Positions 42,279-54,520 of a DNA stretch of 64,000 nucleotides are shown here, piece by piece. Source of the stretch: Leguminivora glycinivorella. Lineage: Eukaryota; Arthropoda; Insecta; Lepidoptera; Tortricidae. The position numbers and the translations under genes were made by a program. The stretch's first letter is position 1; each line of letters starts with the position of its first letter. The notes under the pieces were generated by a model. The model saw only the letters and a program-made list of their open reading frames with translations, was not told the origin of the DNA and made no database searches. The stretch covers positions 22,281,883-22,345,882 of the forward strand of contig NC_062978.1 in assembly GCF_023078275.1 (NCBI RefSeq). Direction: 5' to 3'.

Positions 42279-42346
42279 CCGATAAAAATCGTTTGTCCTT
42301 TTCCGACGTATTGGTGTGATAGAAAAGGACAAACGATTTTTATCGG
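42279..42346. repeat. Perfect 25-bp inverted repeat, 18-nt spacer
   Basis: CCGATAAAAATCGTTTGTCC (TTTTC) and its exact complement enclose CGACGTATTGGTGTGATA. Confidence 0.95.
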
Positions 42347-42779
42347 CATGTTAACTTGTGTATAATTATAATGTTTTTGGCATAGGATCACAATATTGTA
42401 AGGATATCATCGTTTAAATATTTTTAAACTTTTTAATGATATCTCCGTGCCTTTACGTACTTTGTTCATATAGAGATTGACAGTCTTAATTATTTACTCG
42501 TTGATTCACAGCAATACAGACATCCGGTACTAGATTTACTCGATCAATACTTACCTAATCAGCACTTTTGGTTAATGTCGTAGTAAATATAATTGCTATC
42601 GGCTGTTCATGCTAGTTTCCCCTTTTCAATATGTATTTTGCGTGTAAGAAGGAAAATTAACTTGATAAATATTAATGTGTCGTTCTTAAGGAGAGTTTTA
42701 TGCCATGTATACGGCGTTTGTATTAAATCAGCCTTGAACACTTTTCTCCAAGAAATGCTACATGTCTCTGCTGCAGGGT

Positions 42780-42906
42780 TAGCACATGATTGCCGCGAGA
42801 GTATGTCGCCGCGAGATAAACTACCCGTCCTTATGACATTAATACAGATAGAAGAAGACGTGTGATCTATCTCGCGACGACATACTCCCGCGGCAATCAT
42901 GTGCTA
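42780..42906. mobile_element. Short foldback MITE (TAGCACATGATTGCCGCG)
   Basis: 39-bp arms TAGCACATGATTGCCGCGAG...GAGATA and the complement, with about three mismatches, around a 50-nt spacer. I recognise the end as a dispersed lepidopteran repeat. Confidence 0.85.
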
Positions 42907-42912
42907 GGCCTA

Positions 42913-43055
42913 CTGGGGCCAGGTGACGCGTCGCTTGACTCGCTTGGGGCGCGTCGCTTGAGGCGCGCGCCGCATCGCCCCAGGCGACATTCAGGCGGCG
43001 TGGCGCTGACGTCCGTACCGCGTCTTAAGACTTGCGTCGCCTGAGTGTGGGTTGT
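42913..43055. repeat. GC-rich patch with GCGTCGC words
   Basis: GTGACGCGTCGCTTGAC, GGGGCGCGTCGCTTGAGGCG, CATCGCCCCAGGCGAC, then TGCGTCGCCTGAGTGTG. Partial inverted complementarity of the ends suggests a GC-rich foldback related in style to 33795-33965. Confidence 0.55.
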
Positions 43056-43146
43056 CGCTTATAGTACAGACTACAGAGTGTTTATTTCAGGTGCAATGTA
43101 TATTACTACTATTTGAAAGGGCTATAGGGGAAGCATGGACTTAAAA

Positions 43147-43525
43147 TAAATCTACAATCAAAAAATTTAATGCCTTTGAGATGTGGCTGTATAGGAGAGT
43201 GTTGAAAATATCTTGGGTTGATAAAGTACCAAACAAGGAAGTTTTAGTTAAAATGAAAAAGAAAATGGAAGTAGTACCAACAATAAAAAGAAGGAAAACT
43301 GCTTACTTCGGCCACATACACAGAAATAACAAATATAACATATTAAAAAACATATTAGAAGGGAGAATAGAAGGAAGAAGAGGGAGAGGAAGACCTAAGA
43401 CAGCATGGAGTACAAATATTAGGGATTGAACCGGCATTAAAGACACCGCCACTCTGTCTAAAATGACAAAGAGTAGAGAAAACTTTCGCATGATGATCGC
43501 CGACATCCGATAGGATATGGCACTA
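43147..43525 (+). pseudogene. LINE C-terminal domain fragment
   Basis: One frame reads STIKKFNAFEMWLYRRVLKI then SWVDKVPNKEVL, RRKTAYFGHIHRN, a basic GRRGRGRPKTAW block and, past one TGA at 43427, TATLSKMTKSRENFRMMIAD (IR). This is the C-terminal region (EMW..RR..ISW..., YFGH..R, GRRGRGRP..W, REKFR.MIADI) of a common LINE class. An in-frame TAA also precedes STIKK. The element ends at the next foldback. Confidence 0.85.
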
Positions 43526-43769
43526 TAAAGCCTCCGCCACATAAAGCGTTTTGATAGCGTAGCGTTAGCGGAGCGTCAGCGGAGCGCAATGTTAGCGGTG
43601 CGCTGGTGGAACGCTGACGTTCCGCTCGCAATCCGCGCTCGTTAGTTCCCGCCCACGTCCGCTGGGCGCAACGCCAGCGTTCATCCGGCGCACCGCTATT
43701 GTTGCGCTCCGCTGACGCTCCGCTACCACTCCGCCTACGCTATCAAAACGCACATGTGTGGCAGAGCTT
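43525..43769. mobile_element. GCTCGGCCACAC foldback family, subtype I, copy 2
   Basis: AAAGCCTCCGCCACATAAAG CGTTTTGATAGCG to ACGCACATGTGTGGCAGAGC TT. Orientation opposite to the 38718 copy judged by the two end variants. Confidence 0.9.
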
Positions 43770-44548
43770 CAAGAAGAAGAAGAAAGGGTTATCGAAAATG
43801 TAAGAAAAATAAGAAATTATGGAACAACTTTTTTCTGCATAGGTAATAGTTTTCCACGGCGCCACACACACACATTAAAATGAATAACACACCATATTCC
43901 ACTTCTCAACATGCATTCTACACACGTTCCATTTATTCAAGTATTTCACACTGCCTGATTATCTCATGGCTCATGGGAAACAATTAAACTCGCTCCAACC
44001 ACACACAATCCACATTCAACTCCATGCTCTTACAATTTAGATTCACTGTGGAAAAGTGCCTTCTTATGATATAAGTCACTTTTGTTTTGAGCGAAAGATT
44101 TGTCGATACGTACCGGTTAGTAATTAAACATGAGAAAAGTTCTATCTTACTCAATTTAGTGAGTGTGAAAGGGATAGTCAGTAAGGTTCAAATTTCGAAT
44201 GTCCAAGATGTGTCGACAATTATGGTTGGTACCTACCGTTTTATTCCGTTCCCTTATGTACGAACTAACTTAGATGTCGTGCGAAATCGCGTGCGAGTTC
44301 TTGTTCTAACGTGTCAACAATATCAGTAGATCACATTATATATTCCTTATGTAACTCAGGTAAATTAACATAATGCGCTATTCGTATCTGTATAACTATA
44401 ATTACTAAATTAATTTATACAACCTTGTTGTTTTTCTTTCAACTTATTCTATTTTTATGTTGTTTGTTGACATTGGTTGACATTCACCTTTTGCATTTCA
44501 TATTAGTAAGTTTATTATAAAAATGTCGCTTTGTTGTGTAATTTTGAC
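43770..44548. other. No gene recognised
   Basis: An 80-codon frame (44087-44329) lacks motifs. Confidence 0.4.
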
Positions 44549-44632
44549 GACCGGTTTGGCGTAGTTGTCTTATCACTGACCCTGCTTGCTAAGCCAATGG
44601 TCCTTGGTTCGAATCTCGGTGCACTGACAAAA
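44549..44632 (+). mobile_element. tRNA-derived SINE head
   Basis: ACGACCGGTTTGGCGTAGTTG (A-box region), CACTGACCCTGCTTGCTAAG and CTTGGTTCGAATCTCGGTGC (B box) match the head of the SINE at 31832. The SINE body does not follow. Confidence 0.7.
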
Positions 44633-44763
44633 CAAAGTATGTTAACATTACTAAAGTCACTTTAAAAAGGAAAGACTTCCTTTATTCTGTCTCTTTCAAC
44701 TTGCAGTTTTGTTGTTGCAAAATAAGTTTACCACGTCAATGCACACTTAGTTTAAAAGAACAC

Positions 44764-45118
44764 TAAAAGCTCGGCCACACGTGCGCGTTTTGAAAGCGAG
44801 CGGAGCGCAATGATGGCGGGGCGCGAACCGAGCAGATTGCGAGCGTTTTCAAAGCGTTCTGCACATGGTAACTTTAAGCCTAAATATACTTTGAACTGTA
44901 TACTACTAAAAAGTATTGAATGACACATAAGAAATCAAAACAACATATTGGAATAAAACAATTAGCTAACTGGTTAACATTTAATCCATATTCAGACAAG
45001 TCCGCTCACAGTGCGCGCTGTGTTATGTGTGACAGCGCGAGCGTATTCAGAGTATCCGCTCTGAATGCGATCGCATTCCGCTACGCTATCAAAACGCCCT
45101 ATGTGTGGCCGAACCTTA
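44764..45118. mobile_element. GCTCGGCCACAC foldback family, subtype II, copy 2
   Basis: AAAGCTCGGCCACACGTGCG to TATGTGTGGCCGAACCTT, with the AT-rich core found at 38279-38662. Confidence 0.9.
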
Positions 45119-47618
45119 AATGTTTTTGCGTCGCTCGGATAAGAAATTAAAATGCAGTACGTGTTTGTAAGCGACAAGTGTAGTACAAATAATGCATTAC
45201 CACGCTCCACGCAGCCATCCGTGCCAGCGATGCGACTTACCAATCACGGCATGGCAAAAAGTTGACTCATAAATAAAAGTGTACAATGTATTACTTAGTT
45301 GGTAACTTATACTCGTAAGATTGTTTTAGGACAAGACCGTTTATTCATACATACAGACATATTATTATCTTAGTAACCATGTTTTATTTGTGATGTTCTA
45401 ATTATTGTTCTAAAAGGTTTATCTGACGGCCTTTGTCTCCCTAAGTTTTAACTTTATTATTCTATACCTAAAAATTGAAGTAGATCAATTAAGGCGAGGT
45501 GACCAATTCTATATCTTTCACATTGGGCCGCCCAATGTTAAGGTTCAAAGATTCCTGTAAACGGGATATGCAACCCTTCAGTATAAACCTGGGCAGAGAC
45601 ACGCGCTAGCGTGAGACCTGAATGGCGCCGTGGCTTACCCGACGGGGTGACGGTGCACGACAAAGCCTGGCTCGATAAACTTACGCAGAAAAGGCCGACT
45701 CCGGAGCTCCTCCTCTCGACTCGCGTTTCACCTGTGTCAGATGTGGCAAAAGGTGACGTGCTGCTGCTGCCATTGGATTACTATGTCGTGGACAATGATG
45801 ATGATGATGCTATTGTCAGTAAATCACTAGCAATTGCTGACAATTGAAGTAACATGCATTCCAAAGTTTCATCAAATATTGCAATGAAATAGCTAGTCCT
45901 TAATAGCCTAAACCTCGCTTGACTACTGAAATATAGCAACAATACCTTAGCAAACTTAACTAAAACGCCTATAAATAGTTGCGAATGGTCTCGAAAATAC
46001 TAAAGTCGGAATAAAACGCAGTTCCCAACAGCGGCTCTCAATATTAATCAGCCTTACGGCGTCGCGACGAGGCAGTTCGGTGTCTCCGCGGCTAAGGAAT
46101 TCTATACTGTTGTTCCAAACGCTAGAAATCGCACTATGAGATCGCGGTCTGGACACATCAAGACCGTTCGTATATTTGGTTGAGGGCAAAATAGTTATTG
46201 GCCTCAGTTCTGCCACTTGTTGACGCAAGACCGCTTCAGAAAAAGTCACCAAATTCTTCGGTTATCAAATCTCTTCAGGATAGTAGTCACTAACAGAACA
46301 GCGCCGTTTCGATTGTCTCTGTTACCGGCAAGCTTGGACACTTTTTCTTAAGGTTAATTCAATTTATAATCTTTGTTATTATAATATGTTGTCGTTGATT
46401 GTGAGGTCCGGCAGACTGTAAAGTTTCCTAATATTTTTAGGATAATCACATTAGAGCAATAGATCTGCTAGGATAAATCCTGTTCGTTAGGTTGCATCAG
46501 ATATGATGCCCAAAGGTCAAACTTCCCAGAAATAGGACCCTGTGACTAGGAATAAGAAAATGCTTTACTGTGACAATATTGCTGGCACAGAAGCGAGATA
46601 GTACCAACGTTTATAGTTTCCCGGAGTACTCTGTAAGCATTTGGAATACAAAAACAGATAAAGATCGGCAGAGTCGTTACGTTAATCGGCTTTTTCTGTT
46701 AACTATTGTTCGAATTGCAATTGAAACAGATAGTACCCGATAGCTGTTCTCATTTAGATTTCTTAGAATATAACTATTAATCAATCGATTGTGTATTTGA
46801 TTGTTCATCGTGATTGCTAAGGGTTTGGAAGATACTCGAATCGTAATTAAAAATGGCCGATCTGTGTCGGATTGCAACTCGTCGATATTTTAAGCTGAGT
46901 GTTCAACAATATGATACGTTTGAGATCAATTTGTGCTTGCTACAGACGGATGTCAGTAACCGGCCTAAATGCAACATACTATAATAACCACCTTTTTGAC
47001 AGTTTGCTAAGTCTCAAATCAGGAGTTAGAATTAGAATCAGAATCAGGAGAGCAAACTAGGAGTCGTCTCATTAGGCGTCTTACTAAGCTACTCTTACTC
47101 GTAAATACTCGCAATCGTTGGTGTGCGTAAGATTTCTGATAAGATAACGTGACTCAAAGTCGTATCAATATTTGATTGAAACCATATAAAATCTTTAAAT
47201 AAGTATCAACCTAACTTAAAATATGACTGCGCTGTAATAACAGATCTTTTATATAATGGCTTCCATTTTCCTTTTGCAAAAGGAATATCATAGGTATTCC
47301 ATTCAAAACGACGCTTTAACTAACAATTCGCTTGAAATGCATCTGCTATCCTTTTGTGAAATGAAGCAAATAATTTTCGTATTGACGGAGAAGGGTTAAG
47401 CTCTATCATTAGAGCTATGTGGATATCATTATTAATTTTTTTAGGATATTCCCCCCTTCCACCGATATCCCCTTTCCTCACATCGGTGTCGCAGAAGTCG
47501 ACACTGGGATATGGGTTGTCAACTGTGGCGCGAGTTAGGTTGCAAACTCGCGCCTCTGCAATATTACAATTTCCTTTTTTTTAATAAACCCTTAATTGCA
47601 CTGAGAATTAACAAATCG
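45119..47618. other. 2.5 kb without recognised genes
   Basis: A 78-codon frame at 45611-45847 ends in a (GATGAT)n-coded Asp run and might be a LINE tail; frames at 45956-46252 and 46677-46877 (minus) have no motif. No repeat structure recognised. Confidence 0.4.
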
Positions 47619-47770
47619 TCACTACTTTGAAAAAATCTTATACCTTCTGTCAATGAAAAGACAAATATATAGTTAGTATGTATGTATCGGATGCATATAA
47701 ATACATAGAGTTACTGCGTTTCGACTTTGAGTAACAGTGAATGAAATACGAAATTTTTTCAAAGTAGTGA
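47619..47770. mobile_element. Short MITE, 18-bp inverted ends
   Basis: TCACTACTTTGAAAAAAT and ATTTTTTCAAAGTAGTGA are exact complements, 152 bp apart end to end. No clear TSD. Confidence 0.8.
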
Positions 47771-48207
47771 TGAAATACCGGCGTCATTGTATGTATGTTT
47801 GGGAGGTAAAAAACAAGCTGTTACCACGATGATAAATACTTACACAAGGAGTAAATACTTATTTTTGGTACTTTTAAATATAACAACCCTTTTGTGTGGA
47901 ATGAAACAAGTTATTAGGTCAATGTGTCAATAAATATTTCGTGCTGCCGAGCGGCCATTATCATACATTATGATATTTTGACATAAACAATTTCCAATTT
48001 GGCTAGGGTAAATAGCTCCATTGGCGAACATTCTGCAACAAATTATGAATACATATTACATTTAATTTGACAACTTCGGTAGAGCGGCTTGCGATTAAAG
48101 GAATATTTGGTAATAAATATTGCATACTAACTATTAGTAAATCATTTTTGTAAACCTTGAAGGAAACAAACCATTTCTCAGACATCGTTATTTTTGCAGC
48201 AATTTCG

Positions 48208-48572
48208 GTGCAGCATGGCATGAAGGAATTCAGCATGTGTTTTCTAGGTAGATGATCAATTAAAGCTCGGCCACACATGCGCGTTTTGAGGGCGTAGGTG
48301 GAGCGTTAGCGGAGCGTCAGCGGAGCGCATTGATAGCGGTGCGCCGGACGAACACTGGCGTTGCGCCCAGCGGACGCCGGCGGTAACTAACGAGCGCGGA
48401 TTGCGAGCGGAATGCGCGCGGATTGCGAGCGGAACGCCAGCGTTCCGCCGGCGCACCGCTATCATTGCGCTCCGCTGACGCTACGCTATCAAAACGCTTT
48501 ATGTGTGGCCGAGCTTTAATTGATCATCTACCTAGAAAACACATGCTGAATTCCTTTATGCCATGCTGCACC
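48208..48572. repeat. Large palindrome surrounding a foldback element
   Basis: The element at 48261-48519 is flanked by about 53 bp on each side that are themselves inverted copies: GCAGCATGGCATGAAGGAAT... on the left, ...ATTCCTTTATGCCATGCTGC on the right, one mismatch. Ordinary insertion gives direct, not inverted, flanks. Confidence 0.9.
48261..48519. mobile_element. GCTCGGCCACAC foldback family, subtype I, copy 3
   Basis: TAAAGCTCGGCCACACATGC to TGTGGCCGAGCTTTA. Interior GCGCCCAGCGGACGCCGGCG as in other copies. Confidence 0.9.
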
Positions 48573-48633
48573 CTGCTTTAAGGCTCATTTTACTGTTCCT
48601 AATTAACTATTCCAGCTGGCTTCGGACTACTGA

Positions 48634-48819
48634 CTTTTGAGGTCATAATGAACAACTTTTATCATGGGACCTATGATGAAATCGCAAAAAAAAATTTTGG
48701 CTGTTTCATATATTTTGTCTACTGTCATGATGCCTCTCATTTCTATGGAACAACCAATTTTTTTTCCACGATATCAGCATTGGTCCCAAAATAAAAGTTG
48801 TTTATTATGACCTCAAAAG
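48634..48819. mobile_element. MITE with 28-bp inverted ends
   Basis: CTTTTGAGGTCATAATGAAC (AACTTTTA) and TAAAAGTTGTTTATTATGAC (CTCAAAAG) differ at one base; 186 bp. Confidence 0.85.
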
Positions 48820-50215
48820 GCATATAGTGCAAAGTTTGAACGGTCTTTTTTAATGCAACCTGTATATTCCTTTATTTCCTTTAACGCGACAATGCTGCAT
48901 CAAAATTGCTGGAAAACGTACGTTGTCTGCTCATAATCACAATATTCATATCAAAGGAAAGGAGGACCTCGTCTTATTGGATTGTATTTTAAATTTAATT
49001 AAAAAGAACCTTGCTTTAAAATCCGAGTGGGCTTCAATAGTTACCGTTGACCATATAAGCCACAACCACATATGATCGATTTATCTATTAAATTGGATCT
49101 ATTCTATAACCAAAAGCTCAGACTTCCTCCAATGCCATGTATGGCCGGTGGGGTCGTTACCATATTTAAATTTTGCACCCATTAAGGGTAGCTTAAAGCG
49201 GAGCTAACGAAGAGGTTTTATGGCAAGGACTGCTATTCTTTATTTATAATGCAGTATGATATATATATTTTTGCAATGTTTATGGTATACCATACCATAA
49301 AGATTGTGGTATACCACTCCAAAAATTTGCGCAAACTTAATCTAAAATTGAAAGAAATTATTGTACCGATATTAGTAGTTACTGTGTAATAAACACCATA
49401 CAGAACTCAAAGAAGAACATTATGTGCATAAGTAAACAACGGTTAAACTTTATAGGAAGTGAAATGAAGCGTAACAAATGGTCTTCATAACTCCGAATTG
49501 GGACATGATAATTTTGTACGGGATCTTGTAGATTCTTCTAGGAAGTAACCGTTGGGGGGGGGGGGAAGGAGGGGGGTGTTCACTTTCCCCAATTTCCACT
49601 ATCGAGTATTTTAAATCATCCAAAACTATAGTAAAGGCTTTTGTGTTTATAATAATAAGATGGTCAGAAAAGTGAAAAAAGTCAATTTTCTTGTAATCCT
49701 CTAAATATACTCGTAGCTAGAAAGACCATTAACCATTTAAGTACGGTTTATCTAGGCGCCTATCTACCCACTGTTTCGTAATTAAGAGGCGAAGGGCGAC
49801 ACATTAACATACCGGGCTGGTCCGCCTACTGCGGAGTGGGTTGCCAAGTAGCTTTACTAGAACTAGCCAATAAATGGGTAATGGTTGCTAAGCTGTCTAA
49901 GAGGACAAGATCGGTAAAAGTAAGTCAAGCGTTACGCAGAAGTCAAAAGTCTAGGAAAGAAATGTGTCCATTCCTCTATACATAGACCCATAAAACATAT
50001 AGAATTGGATCCCATCTCTCTTCCTCCCAGTATCACACGTAAACGTCTGGAGCCATCTCTCTGATTATTTTTTGTTTACAAAAGTTTCATGAAAAATAAG
50101 ACATAGGTAGGTCTAACATTCATTTAAGTGAAACCACAGAATATTATAATAGTAATAGTACGTGAAACGGAGTTATGGAGTAGCTAAATATTACGAGTTT
50201 GTGAAATACTGATTT
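48820..50215. other. No gene recognised
   Basis: Contains a G-run at 49555-49576 and a small GGTATACC palindrome cluster near 49284-49315. Confidence 0.4.
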
Positions 50216-50219
50216 AGAG

Positions 50220-50516
50220 ATAGGTAGAAATCATATCATAATCATAATCATAATATTTATTAATAATACAAATTACAAGTCACATAATTTTATACAGCAG
50301 GTACATAAACATTAAGATCCTTCTACGACATATGGTAGGTTATTTTATTAATATCTTAATCCTAGGTTTTTAATTAAAGAACTCTTTGTGATCATAGAAC
50401 GCTTGCTCGACTAACCACTGTTTTAACTTGTATTTAAACACTGCTGCGCTATTAACGGCTACTATTGCATCCGGAAGACAATTGTATACTCGTGAAATGA
50501 AGATATCTTCTATGCA
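50220..50516 (-). pseudogene. CR1/Kiri-like LINE 3' end
   Basis: From 50516 a frame reads EDIFISRVYNCLPDAIVAVN, then AAVFKYKLKQWLVEQAFYDH and ends KEFFN with TAA at 50370-50372. VYN.LPD.I.....FK..LK.WL is the C-terminal tail of CR1/jockey-type RTs (compare NSLPSD...RRLKKYL in the 13085-14592 element). The 3' region ends in TTATGATTATGATTATGAT, a short tandem tail. Confidence 0.8.
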
Positions 50517-51660
50517 ACACGTCTAAAATAAATCACTTGGCTATAATACATAAAAAATCCAAACATATAAATAAATAAGTCTAGGTATCACGATTGTTAC
50601 TTAGTCTGTGCCAATGCATAGGTACTTTCGGAGCAGCACAAACATCTAATGCTAGACAAATATCCGGAGAGCGTGCTCGATCATTCAAGTGACAGGCTTC
50701 TGCCACAACCAGACCAGCGCTGCTGGCCGTAGCCGAGCGTTGCTCAAAATTTCAACATTTCACAACCAAATTGGTGCCATGACCAGGATTTTTGGAACTG
50801 AAATCGCCATCAATAAAGTTACCGAACATTTTACCTCCTAATAATTCCATGTTATATTAATTCTATTCTTACCTCATCCTAAAAAAAAATATTGTTTTCA
50901 TATACTTACGTTGTTAAATAGTTTGTTTACAATGATCCATATCTATAACTACGACAGTTACTAAAAATCGCTTTTGATAATGCATGAATTGTTGAAGTAC
51001 CTAACAAAAACACTACTAAACATTTTGGCATTGACAGTTACAAGTACTCAATTCAAAAGTGAACTGTCATAGGGATCATCGTTCGCCGAATCGCCGCACT
51101 TATAGCTTTTTAAAGCCAATCTATGACTTTTGTTTGAAAATCAATAAGTTCAATAACAAAACCGTGATCTTGTTGTTTCGTTGTGAGTGACCCTGCCTAA
51201 GTTACTGAAGTTGCGGGCCAGTGGTCTCTTTCCCCAACATGGATATTTTATTTGACTATATATCTTGAACTGAGCTTTTGTACGCTTTGGGACTAGAATT
51301 TGTGTAAGACTGCCCAATAATAATTGCGTAATGTTTTGGTCTGGGCAAAGATACAAAGATATAAATACAAAGCTTACGGTTTCCGCAGACCACACACATC
51401 GATTGTTTGCTTTTGTCAACTTTACGCAATAATGCTTTTGGAAAAAGTTACATCATAATTCATTGTAACAACTCTGTTGAGTTATATAAACTTGGGAGCG
51501 GAAACGTTGTATGAGTATTAAAGCTACCTAAAGCCGTGGGTGTTGCTAACAATAAACTAACAGTTTTCTGTTAATAGAATGAATGGTGGTTAAACAGTAG
51601 CGTTTTAACTTAATAGAATGAAAGTGTTTGAAATGATTCAGCGGCGTTAGTCAAAAAATA
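50517..51660. other. No gene recognised
   Basis: An 89-codon minus-strand frame (51150-51419) has no motif. Confidence 0.4.
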
Positions 51661-51662
51661 CA

Positions 51663-51860
51663 AGTAGTAGTAGTAGTAATCACTTTATTGTGTACAACAG
51701 ATTCATATACAGTTTACAGGAACAGAGGTACAAAGGCGAACTTATCCCTATAAGGGATCTCTTCCAGCTAACCTTAGATTAGATGAGAGGAACATTAAAG
51801 TAAGCAAGATAGACAAACTTACAGAAGTACAATAAAGGTCAGAAATAAACCAAAATAATG
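51663..51860 (-). repeat. LINE 3' region with (TAG)n tail
   Basis: AAGTAGTAGTAGTAGTAATC, ACTTTATTGTGTACAACAG, AGGAACAGAGGTACAAAGGC and TCCCTATAAGGGATCTCTTC in order; recognisable lepidopteran LINE 3' sequence read in reverse, the repeat being the 3' tail. Confidence 0.7.
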
Positions 51861-51971
51861 TCCACAAGTAAATAAACTACATAAATACTAAATACTAAAT
51901 ACTTTGGGTGAACTCCCCAGTTCTTAAACTGTCAAATAGTTTTCAATCTACTGCCTCCTTTTTATGATTAA

Positions 51972-51975
<4 letters not shown>

Positions 51976-52015
<40 letters not shown>

Positions 52016-52020
52016 TATAT
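51976..52020. repeat. (TA)n microsatellite
   Basis: About 17 TA units around 51979-52012 inside AT-only sequence. Confidence 0.9.
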
Positions 52021-52379
52021 ATTATTTATTTATAATACTATGATAAGTATATTGGCACTGTGGTTACTTGAGGTAGACCTCAACTCAAAGTAGGTAAGTA
52101 CTTATAATGATAAGTAATTAGTTAAGTACTGACGACTACCGTAAGCGAACCACTAAATAAATAAAGCTATACTTTTATGCATTAGCAGATACCAATTTTT
52201 TCTATAATGCGTTTTTTTTTTTTGTTGCAGGTAAATATTAAAAAAAAACACATTTTCGAAGCTGTAACAATTTAAGGTTTGTTAAGTGCGAGTAGATGTA
52301 ATGTTCCTCTGTTGTATTGTATATTAACAGAACTAATAGCATCAACGCAGTTGTTATCAAAGATTTTATAGTTATTTTT
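52021..52379. other. No gene recognised
   Basis: A T-run followed by GTTGCAGGTAAATATT at 52212-52238 mimics splice sites but no exon is supported. Confidence 0.4.
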
Positions 52380-52720
52380 TTTACAAAGGGGCGTAGTGGT
52401 TGTTTAACGGCACGTGCCAATATTGATATCCGAGCAAGCGAAAGATTCCAATAGTGGAATCTTGAGGAAACAAACTTTGCCACCGAGTGAAACACTAAAT
52501 GTTTCACCACACCAACACGAACATAAAACATGAAACTAAATCAAATCCATCAATTAATTCAATATTTATCATTCAAAATCATCATTTGTAAGTAAAATCT
52601 ACCAGCCCGCTTAAGACATCAAGTTAAAATTTGTATGAAATTACTTTGCGCTCTTGTGGATAAAATGCAATTTTGCTATCTGTTTTCGAATAGCAAAGTG
52701 AGCCTTTACCAGTTGGGGCG
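52380..52720. repeat. Dispersed repeat with CGAGCAAGCGAAAGATTCC, copy 2
   Basis: CCGAGCAAGCGAAAGATTCC, inverted ATTCC/GGAAT, CCACCGAGTGAAACAC and GTGGATAAAATGCAATTTTG correspond to 22195-22620. Confidence 0.6.
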
Positions 52721-53787
52721 GTGAAAAAGTCTTTAAATTCAAAAGATCAACTATTGAACCTTTCCTGAATAACCAAACCCGAGACAGGTACCTACAGTCG
52801 TAGAAATAAAAGTTAGTCTTAAAGTAATTTAACTAATTTCCCAAGTTTTCTAAAACATGAAGACAATGAAAGGCAGGAACGTGTATAAATGAAGCATAAA
52901 ACTTGAAACTTGGATATAATGGATTTCATTTGCTTACAAAATGTGTTGGATTTAGGAAAAGGCGTATTACTTTAAAATAGAGTGTGTGTCAAAAGGAAGC
53001 AAAATATATATTTTAAGTGAGGGCGCATATTGAAATCTGAAAGGAATGTACGTTTTTATTATTGACATTCTGAAACCGATTTCTGACCATGATCTGACCG
53101 ATTTGTCACCATGGTGAGAGATTATAGTTTTAGTTCAATCTAATCGAAATAAAATGTATTTACTCCCTCTATACTTACATAAATGATACTTCCTCTATTT
53201 GTTGATTGTTCTATTCAAGTCACTGCAAAATCAACCTAAACGGACTTACAAAAAAGCTTCCACTTACCTTCCAATTCTCAGTACAAGTGTTTATCGATAA
53301 GAATAATTATCACAGCATGTCCATCGACTCGACACCTACCTATAAATCTAACACTATATCGATATCGACACCATCTCGATTTATCGTAATGGCGTAAAAA
53401 CGATCTCGTCGAGGTCATTGCCCCCGTCTCCTCACGACTGTCTCTAGGGTGCTAGAGCGGTCACAGCCATGTGTCAGTACAAAGAAAAAGGAACTTTAGC
53501 GATTCTGGCGGTTGCGTCGCGTCGTACAGTTATGAGGGAGCGGGGCTAAAAGTGCCGGGGTAAGTTGTTACGGTAAAAATTGGAACACACCCCTAGCGTT
53601 GCTTGTTGGTCCGTGCCGACGATTTAATATAAAATGTTCTGGTTAAAAAACTGCTTTCGGTGAATAAAACAATATGGATTGTTGAAACTCAAATAGCTTA
53701 TCGTTTTTAGAGTAGGTAACTCAATTGACACAATCTCACTTAACACTACTCACATTCTGTTCATAGCTTAATTTTGTATTTTTAATA
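52721..53787. other. No gene recognised
   Basis: A GC-richer patch at 53440-53570 ends GTGCCGGGGTAAGTTG, a possible splice donor, without further support. Confidence 0.4.
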
Positions 53788-53910
53788 CTGTCTGAGGCAT
53801 CGTAGCTCCTGAACAGATGAACCGATTTAGATTTTTTTTTTTTGTTTGAAAGCTGAATTAGTCGGGAGTGTTCTTAGCCATGTTTTATGAAAATCGGTCC
53901 ACTATGTTTG
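53788..53910 (+). repeat. Family B dispersed repeat, copy 5, truncated
   Basis: CTGTCTGAGGCATCGTAGCTC through GTCGGGAGTGTTCTTAGCCA to CGGTCCACTATG; the CCCCCGACGC start and GGTTAGGTTA end are missing. Confidence 0.85.
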
Positions 53911-53981
53911 GGGAGTCCACTTTGTCTATTGGGGGGTTATTTCAAACATTTGCGATTATCGAGATGCTGCCCATTAATATT

Positions 53982-54123
53982 ACGCCGTGGCTTGCGTGGG
54001 CGACGGTCGCGCGATGGTCGCGCGATGGCGATGCGACGCATACGAAATCAAACCTTATCGATATGGACGTATGAGACGCGACGGCGACGGTCGCGCGACC
54101 GTCGCCCACGCAAGACACGGCGT
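53982..54123. mobile_element. GC-rich foldback (ACGCCGTGGCTTGCGTGGGC)
   Basis: ACGCCGTGGCTTGCGTGGGC GACGGTCGCGCG on the left pairs with CGCGCGACCGTCGCCCACGC AAGACACGGCGT. Spacer GATGGCGATGCGACGC... is less GC-rich. 142 bp. Confidence 0.85.
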
Positions 54124-54433
54124 TAGTGAATGTCATTAAGATATTTTGCATTCCTCTTTTGTCCATGAGTGTATTGTACAGCGCGTAAACCTAATAAGGG
54201 CGATAAATGAAAGCAGGCATATAATTCAATATTGTTAAGAGGTGTTTTTGAGTTACTCTTAATTTTCGCCCCATAATGAATTTTTGAAAAATTTCCCAGC
54301 AGCAATGTACTGTAAACGTAGTTGCGATGACAATCAATGACAACTGTCAACGAGCGTTTAACGCGAGTGTGTTTGCATTGCATTACGTTTCAATTTTAAG
54401 TAAAAGTTGTCTAATTCCATTTTTAATGTCCTA

Positions 54434-54520
54434 CACGGGAAGCATGATGGGCACTATTTGTAAGTGCGATAGGGACGGCCTGATATTTTATCGTCTATCG
54501 CGCGACCATGCTTCCCGTGC
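54434..54520. mobile_element. Short MITE with CACGGGAAGCATG ends
   Basis: CACGGGAAGCATG and CATGCTTCCCGTG are exact inverted ends around an arm of the GGGACGGCCTGATATTTTATC family (compare 25616-25724). Confidence 0.8.

Noticed and set aside
45611..45847. 78-codon frame ending in an Asp run (GATGATGATGAT)
   Set aside because: It could be a LINE tail, since such tails often carry GAT repeats, but I see no RT, zinc or other motif and no second copy in the window.
52212..52240. T-run followed by GTTGCAGGTAAATATT
   Set aside because: Looks like an acceptor and a donor with no exon between them; T-runs are frequent here.
53440..53575. GC-rich patch ending in GGGGTAAGTTG, possible first exon
   Set aside because: Only a donor-like site; no leader-like composition and no initiator or ORF.
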